Part shown: in pieces, positions 10,001-35,211 of the stretch
Layout: every line of letters starts with the position of its first letter
How positions within the stretch are numbered: the stretch's first letter is position 1
DNA from: Branchiostoma floridae
Taxonomy: Eukaryota; Chordata; Leptocardii; Amphioxiformes; Branchiostomatidae
Assembly: GCF_000003815.2 (NCBI RefSeq)
Contig: NC_049985.1
Coordinates: 8,160,266-8,206,056, forward strand
Reading direction: 5' to 3'
DNA: 45,791 nucleotides
Notes under the pieces: generated by a model
The model's database searches: none
The model's input: only the letters and a program-made list of their open reading frames with translations
What the model was told of the DNA's origin: nothing
Made by a program: the position numbers and the translations under genes

Positions 10001-12992
10001 TGTTATGTAGGCATGTACAGACAGTTATTCCTGGAAGTATTTCGTACATCAAAATCTACAATCAAATCCATTCTAGAAGTGCACTAAAGCATGATTTGAA
10101 ACTCCAATAAGTAGTTACTCAAGCAACTGGATACAGTTTGGGAAACTGTCAGACGTTTCAACTACTATCCAGTAGATTTTATCAGTGACACTCACATAAT
10201 TTGAAACTGTTTGTCCAGTCTGGTGAGGAGGACCAGACAACGGGTAGTGAGGCGGCGGCCGGTGGGGAGGGCGAGGCCAAGTCTGACAGCAGCAGCTCCA
10301 CGGAGACGGGAGACGAGGATGGAGACACCACGCCCAAGGGGACAGCCAGCCACACCACGGGCACGCAGGCAGGCTGGCACAGGGATAAGGTACTGGGCTG
10401 TTGGTTTATTGAGATACCCTTCAGCTCAATTGAGCTAATCTTCCAGGGCCCATACAAATAAAGTTAACATACAGTATAAACAGATACAATAACATCCATT
10501 CAAATACAGATAAAACTTACATGCGAATACTGTGTTGTGTCCCTTCCCTTTATTTAATTGATGGACGCCTGTGTGATACAAGCCTGTGTGATACGGAAAA
10601 TTATCACCCGGTCTGGAACACTGGTATCAAACGTTATTGTGGCCCAGCTATGACATAATGGGCTGTATTTGTGTCCCTTCCTTTTTTTCTTTCAACCGGA
10701 ATTTTATTTAAGATGGTAGATTTTACAGAGAAATTGAGCAGCTTCAGTTTTTGTCAAACTGATTTGTTTTTGTCCTTACTCAGGCCAGCAGTGGAGTGAG
10801 CACTCAGGGAACAGGACAGGGGAGCAGGTGAGAAGAGCATTTCTTGTAATGTGTTCACTTCCTATTCTGCTGCCTGCATCACAAGATGAGTGATATTATG
10901 TTTGTGCAATGTGAGTTTATCTAACCACCTCCTGTTGTATTTTCCAGAATGTACCCTGAAGTGCCTCCTGTCAAGTTTGACCTGTCAGTGAGTGAATTAC
11001 AACCTCTCACCAGGTTAGTAAGGGGGTCATGCCCCCAAGATACATTTTGGTAGTGAAGGCAGCAAAGAAAATTACACTCTACAGTTTGGACATCAACATG
11101 AGATACACTTCATTTTTGGTCAGTTCATAAGTTGCAGTTGTTAGTAGAGTTGGTTGTACAGCATCTTCAACTTTGTTGGAAATACCTTGTAAAAATTGTG
11201 TTTCTTTGCCTACAGTACAAAGTATGTTGCCAAGAACTTTGTTTACACCCTTTACCAAAAAGTTTCTTTGTAGTAGCTTGCTGTTTAAGAATACTGTAAA
11301 TGCAGAAACTTTTGTGGTGGCTTAATATTTGCGGTTTTCGCGGTGGCGGCTTCACTAAGAACTTAAAACCACCGCAAACATTTTTCCATGACAGTAAGAT
11401 ACTACAGTGCATGGTGCTACCGCGAACTTAAAACCACCTTCTTCCTGCTACCACGAGATTAAATCCCCGTGAACTTAAATGCATTTACAGCACGTCACAA
11501 ATATTTTAAGATTGAAGGCAACTTGAATGTGTTTGTCCAGCTATGGCAGTGGGGAGGAAGATGAAGAACAGGAGACGGAGCAGTTTGAACAGGTGACAGA
11601 CATTCCAACAGGTGTGCAGGCAGAGAGAGACGTTTCAGACGCCAACACTGCGCCGTCTGCAAACCAGCCAGAACAGACCGCGTCACCACAGAAGGCCGGC
11701 TCTCCAGCCAAACCGGATCAGCCCGGTTCTCCTGTGAGACCCGCACAGGGGGAGGAGTCTGTAGTAACCGGTGCAGAGCCTGATCAGGAAGTCTCATTCA
11801 AACCTAAATCTGCTGATGTCAATGAAGATGGTACAGCAGAGGCTGCAGGGGAAGGACAGAACGGCGAGGTTGCAGTGCCTGAGCAAGGTTGGTATAGTAC
11901 AGACTTCAAAATTCTTTAAAAGAGACAAACTGGATAAAATACGGAGATTTACTTCTGGACGTTTCGAGTGTCATCCATCACTCTTCTTTAGCGTCACTAG
12001 AATGACGGTGACAGAACAATTCAATATAAGTACAGCCAAATAGAAAAAACAATAGCAAGTTATTGAATGTTTTTGGTGGCCTTTTTAATGTATAAAAGAC
12101 TGAGGAATAAGTATACATGTTACCAGCAAGTGATGCGTTGTCCATCATAAACTAATCATCCATGTTTCCTTGTTAGGTGAGGACAAGAGTGAAGACAAAG
12201 AGGAGCCCATTGCAGAAAATGGGGTGCCTGATGGAAGTGAGGAGGCACCTGCACAAGTTGGCCAGGGCGACCAAGTAGGAGAGGTGTCCCCAAGAAGCCT
12301 CACAGCTCTTTCTAAGGTAAAGGGTCAAGACAGCAGGAAAAGGAGTCACTCTATAACCCACATTCTTGTTACACGAACACATTCAGAGTAATAGTACATG
12401 TTGTGTTCTCAGCAGCACAGGTGGCCAGAATATACCTCTGGCCAAAGCTGCCAACTACCCAGAGATGTTCTATACAGGGGTACACTGTCTGCCCAGTTAC
12501 ACCTGTGATATTACTAATTTACAGTTGGGATCTACTAGTCCTTAGGAGATGTTGCTTAGAGGGAGTTCTGTCTAGATCTGTTTCGTGTGTTTGGTTTACT
12601 GAAAATATTACTAAGGCTAATGTCACATTTCCAAACCGGTGGTCGGCCGGGCTGTTTGTGGAAACGAAAAATATTTGATGCATATGTAAAAATATACACT
12701 TGTGTAGTTTGGTGTCTTTTATATCATACGTTTCGTTCCCGAAAGCTGCCCGGGCCAGGCCTCGGTTTGCAAATGTGAGGTATGCCTAAGCAGGGTACGT
12801 GTGGGCCATTTGTTGATAAAGATCAGTTATGTTAAAATATGGCCCTATATTTTGCAGGAGGTGTTGGAACAGCAACAAGCGGAGGAAGACAAAGAGAATG
12901 TGCTGGTTGTTGAGATGATAGCTGACGGCACCATGAACCCGCAGCTGGCAGGCGACCCCAACAAGCTACCGGAGGTGGAGTCCTCAGCATAG
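395..12992 (+). CDS. PCM1: PCM1 orthologue, pericentriolar material 1 (3' part, 23 exons)
   Basis: PCM1 is the coiled-coil scaffold of centriolar satellites; it moves centrosomal and ciliary proteins along microtubules. Twenty-three exons with GT..AG boundaries were joined. All phases agree, and the sum (3,712 nt including one base of a split codon) gives 1,236 residues plus a TAG stop at 12990-12992. The strongest family signature is the C-terminal PCM1 block in exons 12-17: LFEALRDTIYSEVATLISQN, SRPHFLIELFRELQMLTSDY, then EYERLKAE, IKAIMTEVIPHLKEH and ISEILFNELAFFRLMQDLD. Earlier exons carry charged coiled-coil stretches (EEELASLLQEKERLMAIQQE) and a TWGGST motif. The first part of the gene lies upstream of position 1. 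Introns 1252-1563, 3155-3517, 4276-4576, 5737-6166, 6348-6883, 6997-7463, 7828-8255 and 9817-10218 hold nothing I recognise. The others hold the repeats listed separately. Identification is from memory of the family, not a search. Confidence 0.93.
555..832 (+). repeat. tRNA-derived SINE-like repeat, family A
   Basis: An A-box-like TGGCATAGTTGCAGGG and a B-box-like GGGTTCAAATC are followed by a body with GGGAAAGGCACTT, AAATGGGTACCTGACTTCAG, TTCCAACACCGTACCCGAGA, AATAACCCATTG and a 3' GGCTATGGAACTACCTTTACC. The same body recurs at 2715-2972, at 34782-35054 (reversed) and in part at 18080-18190, which defines an interspersed family. Ends are approximate. Confidence 0.65.
1122..1251 (+). CDS. PCM1: PCM1 exon 2 of window
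   Basis: Acceptor TTAACAG|GAG, donor CCA A|GTAAGT. It encodes a low-complexity Gln/Pro/Arg-rich segment (STGEAPQPQPRVQYQGT). The frame was chosen because only it agrees in phase with both neighbours. Another open frame through the same bases (77 codons from 1042) fits neither splice site. Confidence 0.75.
1564..1694 (+). CDS. PCM1: PCM1 exon 3 of window (coiled coil)
   Basis: Acceptor TTGGCAG|GA, donor CAGG|GTAACT. It encodes a charged helix with TWEELRQQMMLREEIRRKR and TELEDLVRTERQARL, typical of the PCM1 coiled-coil region. Phase 1 in, phase 0 out. Confidence 0.88.
1771..1976. repeat. Foldback (MITE-like) element in PCM1 intron
   Basis: Imperfect inverted arms of about 30 bp: AAGGCCTAGGAAAAAATG then GTTTCCTGTTT at the left, and their reverse complement (AAACAGGAAAC then ATTTTTTCTCTAGGCTT) at the right. 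The interior holds a G-run around 1847-1861. There is no coding capacity. Family unknown. Confidence 0.5.
2131..2189 (+). CDS. PCM1: PCM1 exon 4 of window
   Basis: Polypyrimidine tract and TTTCAG|ACG acceptor; donor GG|GTAAGA. It encodes TSAAEKGDFSVISDTSGFP plus a split Gly codon. Phase 0 in, phase 2 out. Confidence 0.85.
2431..2543 (+). CDS. PCM1: PCM1 exon 5 of window
   Basis: Acceptor CCGTCAG|G, donor GAA G|GTCAGT. It encodes a Ser/Gly-rich acidic segment containing ATWGGSTQRSSDSVQDQ. A TWGGS-type motif is what I expect in the mid region of PCM1. Phase 2 in, phase 1 out. Confidence 0.86.
2715..2972 (+). repeat. SINE-like repeat, family A
   Basis: Shares with the copy at 555-832 the blocks GGTTTGAATCCTGTCAT, AAGGCACTTAACA, AAAAATGGGTACCTGACTTC, CCAATACCATGCCCTAGACA, AATAACAACCCACTG and a degraded CTCTTGGACCATCCTTAC end. 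It sits in the PCM1 intron 2544-3022. The open frame on the other strand is a by-product. Confidence 0.65.
3023..3154 (+). CDS. PCM1: PCM1 exon 6 of window
   Basis: Acceptor CTCCCCCAG|GC, donor TTA G|GTAAAA. It encodes GYPSDGIVQA, then a run of six Glu, then HATYTIERGPGGNYLRLS. Phase 1 in, phase 1 out. Confidence 0.86.
3518..3591 (+). CDS. PCM1: PCM1 exon 7 of window
   Basis: Acceptor TTCTACAG|GG, donor GAG|GTATGC. It encodes a Ser/Arg-rich segment (SGSRGYSSSRDSWRNRQE). Phase 1 in, phase 0 out. Confidence 0.85.
3680..3762 (+). repeat. (GT)n microsatellite
   Basis: Interrupted GT/TG dinucleotide tract just upstream of the triplicated exon block. Similar GT tracts lie inside each 165-bp unit that follows, so this simple repeat probably seeded the duplication. 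Confidence 0.9.
3796..4125 (+). repeat. Two 165-bp tandem copies of a PCM1 acceptor plus half exon
   Basis: Units start at 3796 and 3961, exactly 165 bp apart and 165 bp from the real exon at 4126. Each holds the first 85 nt of that exon (NYRSAEELMQEDVSGWVVKE onward, to GACCTGTGTG), then a GT tract, then the intron end with a GTAG acceptor. The two extra copies look identical to each other. In the exon part they differ from the real exon at two sites, both synonymous (TCT/TCG Ser, TGT/TGC Cys). Reading through the linker meets the TAG of the acceptor in frame, so simple intron retention would truncate the protein. Confidence 0.9.
4126..4275 (+). CDS. PCM1: PCM1 exon 8 of window
   Basis: Acceptor GTGTGTAG|AAC, donor CAACAG|GTAAGG. 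It encodes exactly 50 codons, with KECRRLQDLCGHLQQQMGST and LCQALLADQQ, a coiled-coil segment. Phase 0 at both ends. Only this third copy of the duplicated block carries the second half of the exon and a good donor. Confidence 0.9.
4577..5220 (+). CDS. PCM1: PCM1 exon 9 of window (large exon)
   Basis: Acceptor CTCCCTAG|TTG, donor GAAAG|GTAAGC. It has 644 nt. It begins with LLNRLVSTSLNGSSGYGSG, followed by a Gln/Leu-rich coiled coil (FSGQLQQKQQLLAQLLQCY, NQLSQQQHDLVVMQQ), then a Pro/Ser/Phe-rich disordered stretch with several SPF/NPF-like motifs, and ends DFTQLKKARE. GC content and codon use are clearly exonic. Shadow frames on both strands were discarded. Confidence 0.93.
5336..5388 (+). CDS. 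PCM1: PCM1 exon 10 of window
   Basis: Acceptor CTTTTCAG|T, donor AGA G|GTACAT. A small exon encoding SRMQGTPDSKTKKSKKR, a basic patch. Phase 2 in, phase 1 out. Both flanking phases fit. Confidence 0.82.
5577..5736 (+). CDS. PCM1: PCM1 exon 11 of window
   Basis: Acceptor TCACTAG|GC, donor GTACT|GTGAGT. It encodes a Ser/Thr-rich segment ending SSKMSSVTGSERPDADV. Phase 1 in, phase 2 out; the split Leu codon is completed by exon 12. Confidence 0.87.
6167..6347 (+). CDS. PCM1: PCM1 exon 12 of window (signature exon)
   Basis: Acceptor TTTCTGTAG|G, donor TTACAG|GTGGGT. It encodes SEVSLFEALRDTIYSEVATL, ISQNESRPHFLIELFREL, then MLTSDYLRRRALYALQ. This is the best conserved part of the PCM1 family and the main ground for naming the gene. 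Phase 2 in, phase 0 out. Confidence 0.96.
6884..6996 (+). CDS. PCM1: PCM1 exon 13 of window
   Basis: Acceptor TTTCCTGCAG|GAC, donor CCCAG|GTATTC. It continues the conserved block with DLVTRYLTEDSIKQHRP and ends near WLGGNSEQTP. Phase 0 in, phase 2 out. Confidence 0.92.
7464..7827 (+). CDS. PCM1: PCM1 exon 14 of window
   Basis: Acceptor TCCCCAG|T, donor CCG|GTCAGT. It encodes an acidic segment, QSEGGFDPFANDDLGNTVIH, a helix with RAMHRMREYERLKAEAEGG, a Ser/Thr/Asn-rich run, and SESSISDGP at the end. Phase 2 in, phase 0 out. Confidence 0.93.
8256..8420 (+). CDS. PCM1: PCM1 exon 15 of window
   Basis: Acceptor CCCCCCAG|TAC, donor GCAAG|GTAAGG. It encodes 55 codons with LDQEIKAIMTEVIPHLKEH and VCSPQLLAYIRRLVMSL, a conserved PCM1 helix region. 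A second in-frame donor lies 45 bp downstream (see the duplication at 8426-8470). The first donor matches consensus better and was chosen. Confidence 0.93.
8381..8470 (+). repeat. 45-bp tandem duplication across a PCM1 donor site
   Basis: GCTGGTCATGTCTCTCACAC starts at 8381 and again at 8426. The 45-bp unit covers the last 40 nt of exon 15 and the first bases of the intron. The two copies differ by one synonymous change (GAT/GAC). Splicing at the second copy (AAG|GTAGAG at 8466) adds exactly 15 in-frame residues with no stop (VRLVMSLTRHRDDSK). Confidence 0.93.
8851..8924 (+). CDS. PCM1: PCM1 exon 16 of window
   Basis: Acceptor TGTTTCAG|GAG, donor GGAA|GTAAGT. It encodes EFSRFFHKQLGTILQDSLQ and KFVGR. 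Phase 0 in, phase 2 out. Confidence 0.92.
9053..9490 (+). repeat. SINE-like repeat, family B, interrupted by a LINE-like 3' tail
   Basis: A tRNA-like head (GCGTAGTTCAGGG with a B-box-like GAGTTCAATTCC, about 9053-9120) is separated from its body (about 9350-9490: GACGTTAAGCCGAGTTCCAC, TGTTCATTGTTCTTGTC, ATGAACCTGTAAATAC). A reversed, continuous copy with the same head and body lies at 38200-38462. The interrupting piece ends in GGGCTCCCTTGGAAATCAGT and an (AATA)n tail at 9329-9348, as expected of a non-LTR retrotransposon 3' end. Confidence 0.5.
9690..9816 (+). CDS. PCM1: PCM1 exon 17 of window
   Basis: Acceptor GCCGTGCAG|G, donor ACACAG|GTTAGC. It encodes MRDCGEDLLVDISEILFNEL and AFFRLMQDLDSS, the end of the conserved PCM1 C-terminal block. 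Phase 2 in, phase 0 out. Confidence 0.94.
10219..10389 (+). CDS. PCM1: PCM1 exon 18 of window
   Basis: Acceptor TTTGTCCAG|TCT, donor AAG|GTACTG. It encodes 57 codons of acidic low-complexity sequence (GEGEAKSDSSSSTETGDEDG). Phase 0 at both ends, so the exon could be skipped without a frameshift. Confidence 0.87.
10396..10458 (-). repeat. Probable retroelement 3'-end fragment
   Basis: On the - strand this reads GGGCCCTGGAAGATTAGCTC, then a palindromic AGCTCAATTGAGCT, then AAGGGTATCTCAATAAAC. It resembles the 3' end of a non-LTR element and abuts the PCM1 donor. It is a single copy in the window, so support is weak. Confidence 0.3.
10784..10827 (+). CDS. PCM1: PCM1 exon 19 of window (small)
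   Basis: Acceptor TTACTCAG|GCC, donor AGCAG|GTGAGA. It encodes ASSGVSTQGTGQGS. Phase 0 in, phase 2 out. Accepted because both phases fit and the splice sites are good. Confidence 0.78.
10948..11013 (+). CDS. PCM1: PCM1 exon 20 of window
   Basis: Acceptor ATTTTCCAG|A, donor ACCAG|GTTAGT. It encodes MYPEVPPVKFDLSVSELQPL. Phase 2 in, phase 2 out. Confidence 0.85.
11294..11490 (+). mobile_element. MITE-like element, family M1
   Basis: Terminal inverted repeats CTGTAAATGC..GCATTTACAG flank about 200 bp with internal motifs GAACTTAAAACCACC (twice) and CATTTTTCCATG. Related copies lie at 36111-36321 (same orientation) and 35212-35419 (reversed), with degraded ones at 19560-19730 and 30436-30621. 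There is no coding capacity. The copy at 36111 is flanked by TA on both sides, which hints at a TA target duplication. Confidence 0.8.
11541..11887 (+). CDS. PCM1: PCM1 exon 21 of window
   Basis: Acceptor TTTGTCCAG|C, donor CAAG|GTTGGT. It encodes a 115-residue acidic, Pro/Gln/Ser-rich segment (SYGSGEEDEEQETEQFEQVT at the start), likely disordered. Phase 2 in, phase 1 out. Confidence 0.87.
12177..12316 (+). CDS. PCM1: PCM1 exon 22 of window
   Basis: Acceptor CTTGTTAG|GT, donor AAG|GTAAAG. It encodes EDKSEDKEEPIAENGVPDG and ends SPRSLTALSK. Phase 1 in, phase 0 out. Confidence 0.87.
12623..12778. mobile_element. Foldback/MITE-like element in last PCM1 intron
   Basis: Imperfect terminal inverted repeats of about 55 bp: TCACATTTCCAAACCG at the left and CGGTTTGCAAATGTGA at the right, extended by GGCCGGGC / GCCCGGGCC and GAAACGAAA / TTTCGTTCC. 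I see no clear target duplication and no coding capacity. Confidence 0.6.
12858..12992 (+). CDS. PCM1: PCM1 terminal coding exon
   Basis: Acceptor TATTTTGCAG|GAG; ends with the TAG stop at 12990-12992. It encodes QQQAEEDKENVLVVEMIADG and PKLPEV-like acidic residues to the C-terminus ESSA. Entry phase 0 matches exon 22. Confidence 0.9.
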   Translation, partial: EVLEQQQAEEDKENVLVVEMIADGTMNPQLAGDPNKLPEVESSA

Positions 12993-14610
12993 TCATGGAT
13001 GTTTGTTGGTTTGTAGAAATCCGTCCATGTTATAGCTGTAGTCTGTGTGAATCCTGAGGGTAGGGTGGAGTGGAAAAGACTTAACTTTAACTGGTCTTCC
13101 ATCTGAGCCAATCTTCAATTGTAACTAGATGAAGGGAAATACAATGTATCTATTCTGAAAATATCTCCAGTGAAGAAATACAAAGTCATCCACACCCTGT
13201 CCTCTGGGTTTACCAGACATACGCAGTAATGAATACAAAGTCTTCACTCATAGATGTACAGGTGTACTGTAGAGTTGTGAATCTATCTGCACATAGAAAA
13301 GGAGTATGTAATGTTTCTCATTGAAAATTTAAATTTATCAAGGAATTTACACTTAATGTAAATGTAGACTATATTGTAATGATCTAGAATGAAATATAAA
13401 ACAATGAAATTGTAGTTAATCTAAATGACTGTACTCTGTACAAAGAGTTGTAAGTTTCAGAGCTCTGATGAAATGTACTGAAACAAGTTGTACATATTAT
13501 TATTCTACTACTACTACTTTGTACTGCGTTTGCTGCTTCCTTTGCGGCAACTTCTTTGTCTTGTAAGGCTGAGGAAATTTTCATTCCATATCAAGGATAA
13601 ATCTGTATGTAGAGTTTGACTTCTCTGAAGTTGACTGAACCCTATGCTGTAACTAATACAAACGTACTGTGTGTTCTAGCCCAGCATAGGGAGAAAGTTC
13701 AGCACAGTGTATGTACTATTAGCTGCTTTGCTGTCTGAAGTCTAAATATTATGAAACCCCAAGTGGAATCTTACAAGGTTATACCCAGTACATTATTGTC
13801 TTCATAGCTTTGCATGATATTTTCAGTTGTCATTCCAGTAAGTTCTGAAGGTTGAAGTTGTGCTGGAATTATAAACAGTCCACTTTGTATGAAAAGTCTT
13901 GTGCTAGGTAATATTCTCTTTTCTTACTTAGTACGTACTGAAGGTGTTCTGCTAGTTGCAAGGCTAAAGAGAGGCACACAATGGTAATAACGATTAGAAG
14001 ATGAAAAAAATGGGATGGTGTTCAATTATCCCAAATTGCACGGGTATTAGCCATCATCCTTTCATCTATTAGAATATTAAAATTAGGTTTTCAAAGCTGC
14101 TGTCTTTATTTGTTTGCTCCCATTTCATACAGTTGTTTTACGATTCATACATCTGTGATACTGGCTCTGAAACAACTTGTTAAGGATAGTGCAAAGGATG
14201 TACTTCAGTTCCAACATTTACTTTGTATGTTCAGATTACATTATGAAGCCTACAAGGTGTTGCAAACAACCTATGATGTGACAATAGACATTCTTTGTAC
14301 AAGTTGTCAACTGATGTTAGCCTGTCATCAAATGTAAGATTCCCAAGTATTTTTGTATGGAGTAGTTGTAATTCTGAGTGATGTTGATTATTTTTACGTA
14401 ATTTTGTTTTTGACGAACATGTACAGTAATAGAAGAGGTTGACAAGTATGCTTGACAGAGACCAAGACTGTGTGTTACACCACTTGTGTGAAGTTTTTGC
14501 AAATGAGGAATCCAGTGGGCATGTTTGTTTGTGTTACAGAATGGAGCAGCTGGTTTGGTTTGTGATTTTCAGTGGGGTTTGCAAATAAATAACTTTTCAC
14601 CTCATTTTGT
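12993..14610 (+). other. Probable PCM1 3' UTR
   Basis: No splice-compatible coding frame follows the stop. The sequence is AT-rich and without recognised repeats. An ATTAAA lies near 14075, and an AATAAA at 14584-14589 is followed by a T/G-rich stretch that could be the cleavage region. The end point is an inference from that signal only. Confidence 0.45.
14584..14589 (+). terminator. Candidate PCM1 polyadenylation signal
   Basis: AATAAA followed within 20-30 nt by the T/G-rich TCATTTTGT and TTTTGTGCA. It is one of several possible signals. Later AATAAA motifs near 15385 and 15481 would lengthen the UTR. Confidence 0.4.
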
Positions 14611-16800
14611 CCAGCCCGTTTTGTGCATAGCACAGCACTTCTTGTTTATTCTAAAATACATTTACATTTACTAGTATCTTTCATTATGAAGGCTTTATGA
14701 TACAACATGGCAGAGTACTACATGTAGGTTTTGACATGGCTTTTTTGATAAAAGCATCCGTATAGTTTACTTTGTATAGAGTCACTTGCACATTTTATGC
14801 CATCTCATACGACTCATTCTCTGTTCCACAATAGCTGGCTTCCAGATTTCTAAAACGAACAAGGCAGTTGTACAAGTGAACAGAAACTTTCCAACCGTGC
14901 CATCAAGCGCGCTTGGCGGTGTAACTCAATATTTGGACAATTTTGACGAGTTTTGGAAAACAAACTCGTCTGAAAATACCGTGATTACCATTAACACCTT
15001 TGACGGAAGTTCACCCATTCAAATGCAAACAAAGTCACTGCAGGATTGGAAACGCAAGCTTTATTGCCTGAGAATTACTAAAAGATTACTGCATGACCCA
15101 CATAGACAAAAGACATTACACCCTACTGCGGCACCTTCTATATACATGCATGGAATGTCCAAGTGCAGGGCGGTACATGTTTAACAGAACACACTGATTG
15201 TACAATGCAAATTGATACAGGCTTCAAGTACATTTTGTTTGACATTTTTACTAGCAAACACTTTACATTCATTTTACACTCATTCTTCAGGTGATTCTTT
15301 AGATTGTACAATTTCAAATGTGACAAGGACATTTGGCTCCTTTTCTGTTTATGGTAACCATTTACAAAGACAGGCTACCACAAAATAAACTGCCCACTTC
15401 TCACTGCTGTGCTTCACTGTTCATTTCTGTCTTCAAGTTAAAAACAGACCAGACCAGTATGAATACTGATCCTCCCGCCAATAAAAGCAGCCCTTTTATC
15501 TTGTAGTTTCGGCCATGGTTAAAGTCATAGATGTGCTAACATCCAGTAACCTCAGTCTGCAACATGCCAGAATGAACTGCAGTTTTAGTTTTGGTTAACA
15601 GGTGGTGTTTTTGATACATGTACATTGAAATACAGGACATTTGCTGGTGCTTACTTTTTCCTCTTTCAAAACAACCTGGCAGTGACAGAAAAGACTAATA
15701 TTGTAAAGACAAGATTTCACACTTCCTGCACAAATTGCACATTGTGAAACTTGCACCGTCACCAACATTCCTGCTGCAATATTGTACTTGAAGATGCAGA
15801 GTATTAGATAAGTAGAGCAGATATAGAAACACAACACCCCAATAAATATGTAAGCTGCAAAGATATCCATTAACTAGGTACATTCAAGGAACGGGTACAA
15901 AATCTAAGGATCATGGCAAATGTATATATCACAGACAATGAGTCATAAACATAGGAAGCACTTTGTTACATCTGTACATGTGCCATAGCAGCTCCAATTA
16001 TGCTCTATTGCAGCTGAATAGGTATGAAATTTCCTTGCAAAATACTAGTAATAATTAAAAGCAAACAAAAACCATGTCTTCCACAGTACTGAAGATACAT
16101 GTAACTACAACTAACACTGCCAAAAATAAACCTTTTTCGAAAAAATAACGTCTGAAATTCTCATTCCCCCACCATCATTCACATAAAAGTTATAATTCCC
16201 CCTAGCCACCTCCATGATTGCTTATCCATGATTGTTGACGATCGCATATCTTACATTGACTTCAAAGTATCCTTCAGACTCTAACTCGCTTTCTGAGATG
16301 CACAAAACAAAAAGCAGAAGTATCCTGTACACTGCTACACAATGCATGCTAATATTTCAGTCGGGCAAAAGAATTGTCCTTGTGTTCTTCCTAACTACAT
16401 GTATGATTGTGAAAGTTTTTCAAAATTCTCATACATAGATTCTTTCATCATAGTAAGTTGTTGAAAACCTAGATCCAGCTTGATTTTGTTTGTTCTCAGC
16501 CTTGGTCAAATTACAAAAAACATGATTTAATAGGCCAATTTGAAACACACAAACTGCTTTTGTCATATGGGGGATTTTGCTCATAAAATGTCTATATCAA
16601 ATGCGTGCAAATGACATTCCCAGAACCTGTCCAGTGTCACATAGCCTGTGCATTTGTAGGCAAAATTTCTGGATATCATTATACAAGTTCGGTGACAATT
16701 CCTCACTAGTGAAAAGTGGGGGAAAAATCCACATTTGTACCTGCCATAAGCAAGTCAGTTCCATAATCGAAAACCTGCTTCTTTGAAGCAAGGAGAATGT
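14611..16800. other. Intergenic region between convergent PCM1 and HHIP
   Basis: No exon recognised on either strand. A 132-codon open frame at 14786-15184 (+) resembles no family I know and has no supporting signals; it probably occurs by chance. The rest is AT-rich unique-looking sequence. Confidence 0.5.
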
Positions 16801-16815
16801 TGTTCAATCCAGTCT

Positions 16816-16821
16816 TTTATT
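16816..16821 (-). terminator. Candidate HHIP polyadenylation signal
   Basis: AATAAA on the - strand about 250 nt after the HHIP stop. It would give a short 3' UTR (about 16800-17072). No other AATAAA stands between it and the stop. Confidence 0.5.
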
Positions 16822-17072
16822 TACGGTCTTGCATGATAAGAAGACAGTATGTGATGATGTGAGCAAAATCCACCTCATGACAAAAACAGTATGTGGTCCA
16901 AATTTGTCTCCTGTCTTTCATCAGGTCGATATTCTTGGTTTGTACAATTTGAGAGGACACAGGTTGTACATGACTATATAAACTGTCTGCCATCTGAGAA
17001 TACCTCTTCACTAACTTCAATAACCCCACTGAAATGTAAACTGTACATTAAAAAAAAATCTGTCTCTTCCCG

Positions 17073-33525
<16,453 letters not shown>

Positions 33526-34781
33526 CTGGGAATGAACAGAAACAACTGTCAGTCGGCATAAAAATGAGACAAAGTTTACCTTGCTGTGAATATCGTCTGG
33601 AACTAACCCATTATTTCCAAATTTATTTACACAAGTCTAAAAGAGAAACTTTTAGAGGTTCAACAAAATACTGGACATACTTGGAACTTGTTTCTTGGAT
33701 TCGTTACTAAATACCCTACAAAGCTGTCCCCCTGCCAGTAACTACAATGTATATAATGTATGTAAGCCATATGAAACACTACTAGTATTTCAATGTTCCA
33801 CTTATCAGTGAAATGTTGTGAACTGTGTTGCAACCTTAGATGTAAGTTTATGACGGTGATCACCTATACGTTATAACACAAATTGTCAGGGGCCTTTGCA
33901 CTTCACACATTACTCCTGAAAGATGTCATTAAGTCATAGGTGATAGATTAGTATATTGTTCCTGCAGGCATTAAGCATCTCTGTGCCTGCCATATGCCCC
34001 AGTGCTACCTTCCCTTTGTGACTGACAGTGGTGCTGTAACTTCTTCCAAACTGCTTCCACACACCCTCATCAATATTTCAGGACACACCGTGCCACAGTA
34101 GATGAAAGAAGCGCAACCCTTCCTGCCCTGTTGCCCACAGAAATATTAGAAGTGCTCCCTGCACACATGAAAGCACCACTTCGGGTTGGGTCAGGGCGAG
34201 GTGCTGCGCAAATGACTTTAATCATCTCAGACCCATTCCCCCGGTGAGCTACCATCCACAATCGATGTCCATCTGCCGGGATCTGCAAGTCTTCCCCACC
34301 CAAGAGTAATGGAGGGAAGCTCAAGAGATGCGAAGAGCTGCCATTATGGGAGTAATCTTGCCTGTGCAACAGTTCCCAGAGATAAAGGACAGTAGAGTGG
34401 TACCAAGGTAGAGGCAGCTTGCCTTATCAGTTCTGACAGAAGGACAGTAGGGAGCCGGTGCACTTCACTGATAAGTGCTCCTTGAATGCCATGTTTAAAT
34501 TGTGCTTTCTCAAATGGGTAATAAGTCACCGCTTTACCAACAAGGCATGCCACTTTGCATTAAGCCATTGCCTGGATAGTCTTAAAAACATGGTTAGGCG
34601 CAATGTATTCTCAACCTCATTTATCCTAGCTATTGAGCTTTAAAATCTACATGACATATTTGCATGTTGAGTGTCTGTATTGTAATTTGAAGTCGCTTCA
34701 CTTTTACAATTCATGAGTAAGGTGTATTTTGAGACCTAGCATACAAGGTTCACACCTTCGAATTCATATTAAAAAGGAAAA

Positions 34782-35054
34782 GGTAAAGGTAGTCCCATAG
34801 CCTTTTCAAGGCCGTACTGGTGCAGCAGGTTGCTATCAGGTGTATCCAGGGCTTGTTATTGTATGAGTCAATGCCTTTCCTTTCACCTATTCCTCCCAAA
34901 CCAAAGTCAGGTACATGTATCTCTCTTTACACTGGATGGAGTGAGGAGAGCTGTAAAGTACCTTTCCCTACAGCACAGCATCGGTGAGATGTCAGAGGGT
35001 TCAAACTCAGGACCTCTATGCTCTAGGTCCAACACGCTTAACCAATACGCCAAC
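34782..35054 (-). repeat. tRNA-derived SINE-like repeat, family A (best-preserved copy)
   Basis: Read on the - strand it starts TGGCGTATTGGTTAAGCG (A-box) and GGTCCTGAGTTTGAACCC (B-box), a clear tRNA-like head. The family body follows (AAGGTACTTTACAGC, TGTACCTGACTTTGG) and it ends GGCTATGGGACTACCTTTAC. This copy shows that the family is tRNA-derived. Confidence 0.75.
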
Positions 35055-35211
35055 CTTAACATTAATCAGTTTGTATACAACTAAATACCGTAGGACAATC
35101 TATAGACAGATAACATTAGCTGGCAATTCACATAACTTGCAAATTTCTGGAACTTGCTTTCATAACCCTTTACTGTTAATGCGAGCACAGTCACAACACA
35201 GAACATGTATA

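Noticed and set aside
14786-15184. 132-codon + strand frame between PCM1 and HHIP
   Set aside because: No recognised domain, no splice or promoter evidence and AT-rich composition. Probably chance.
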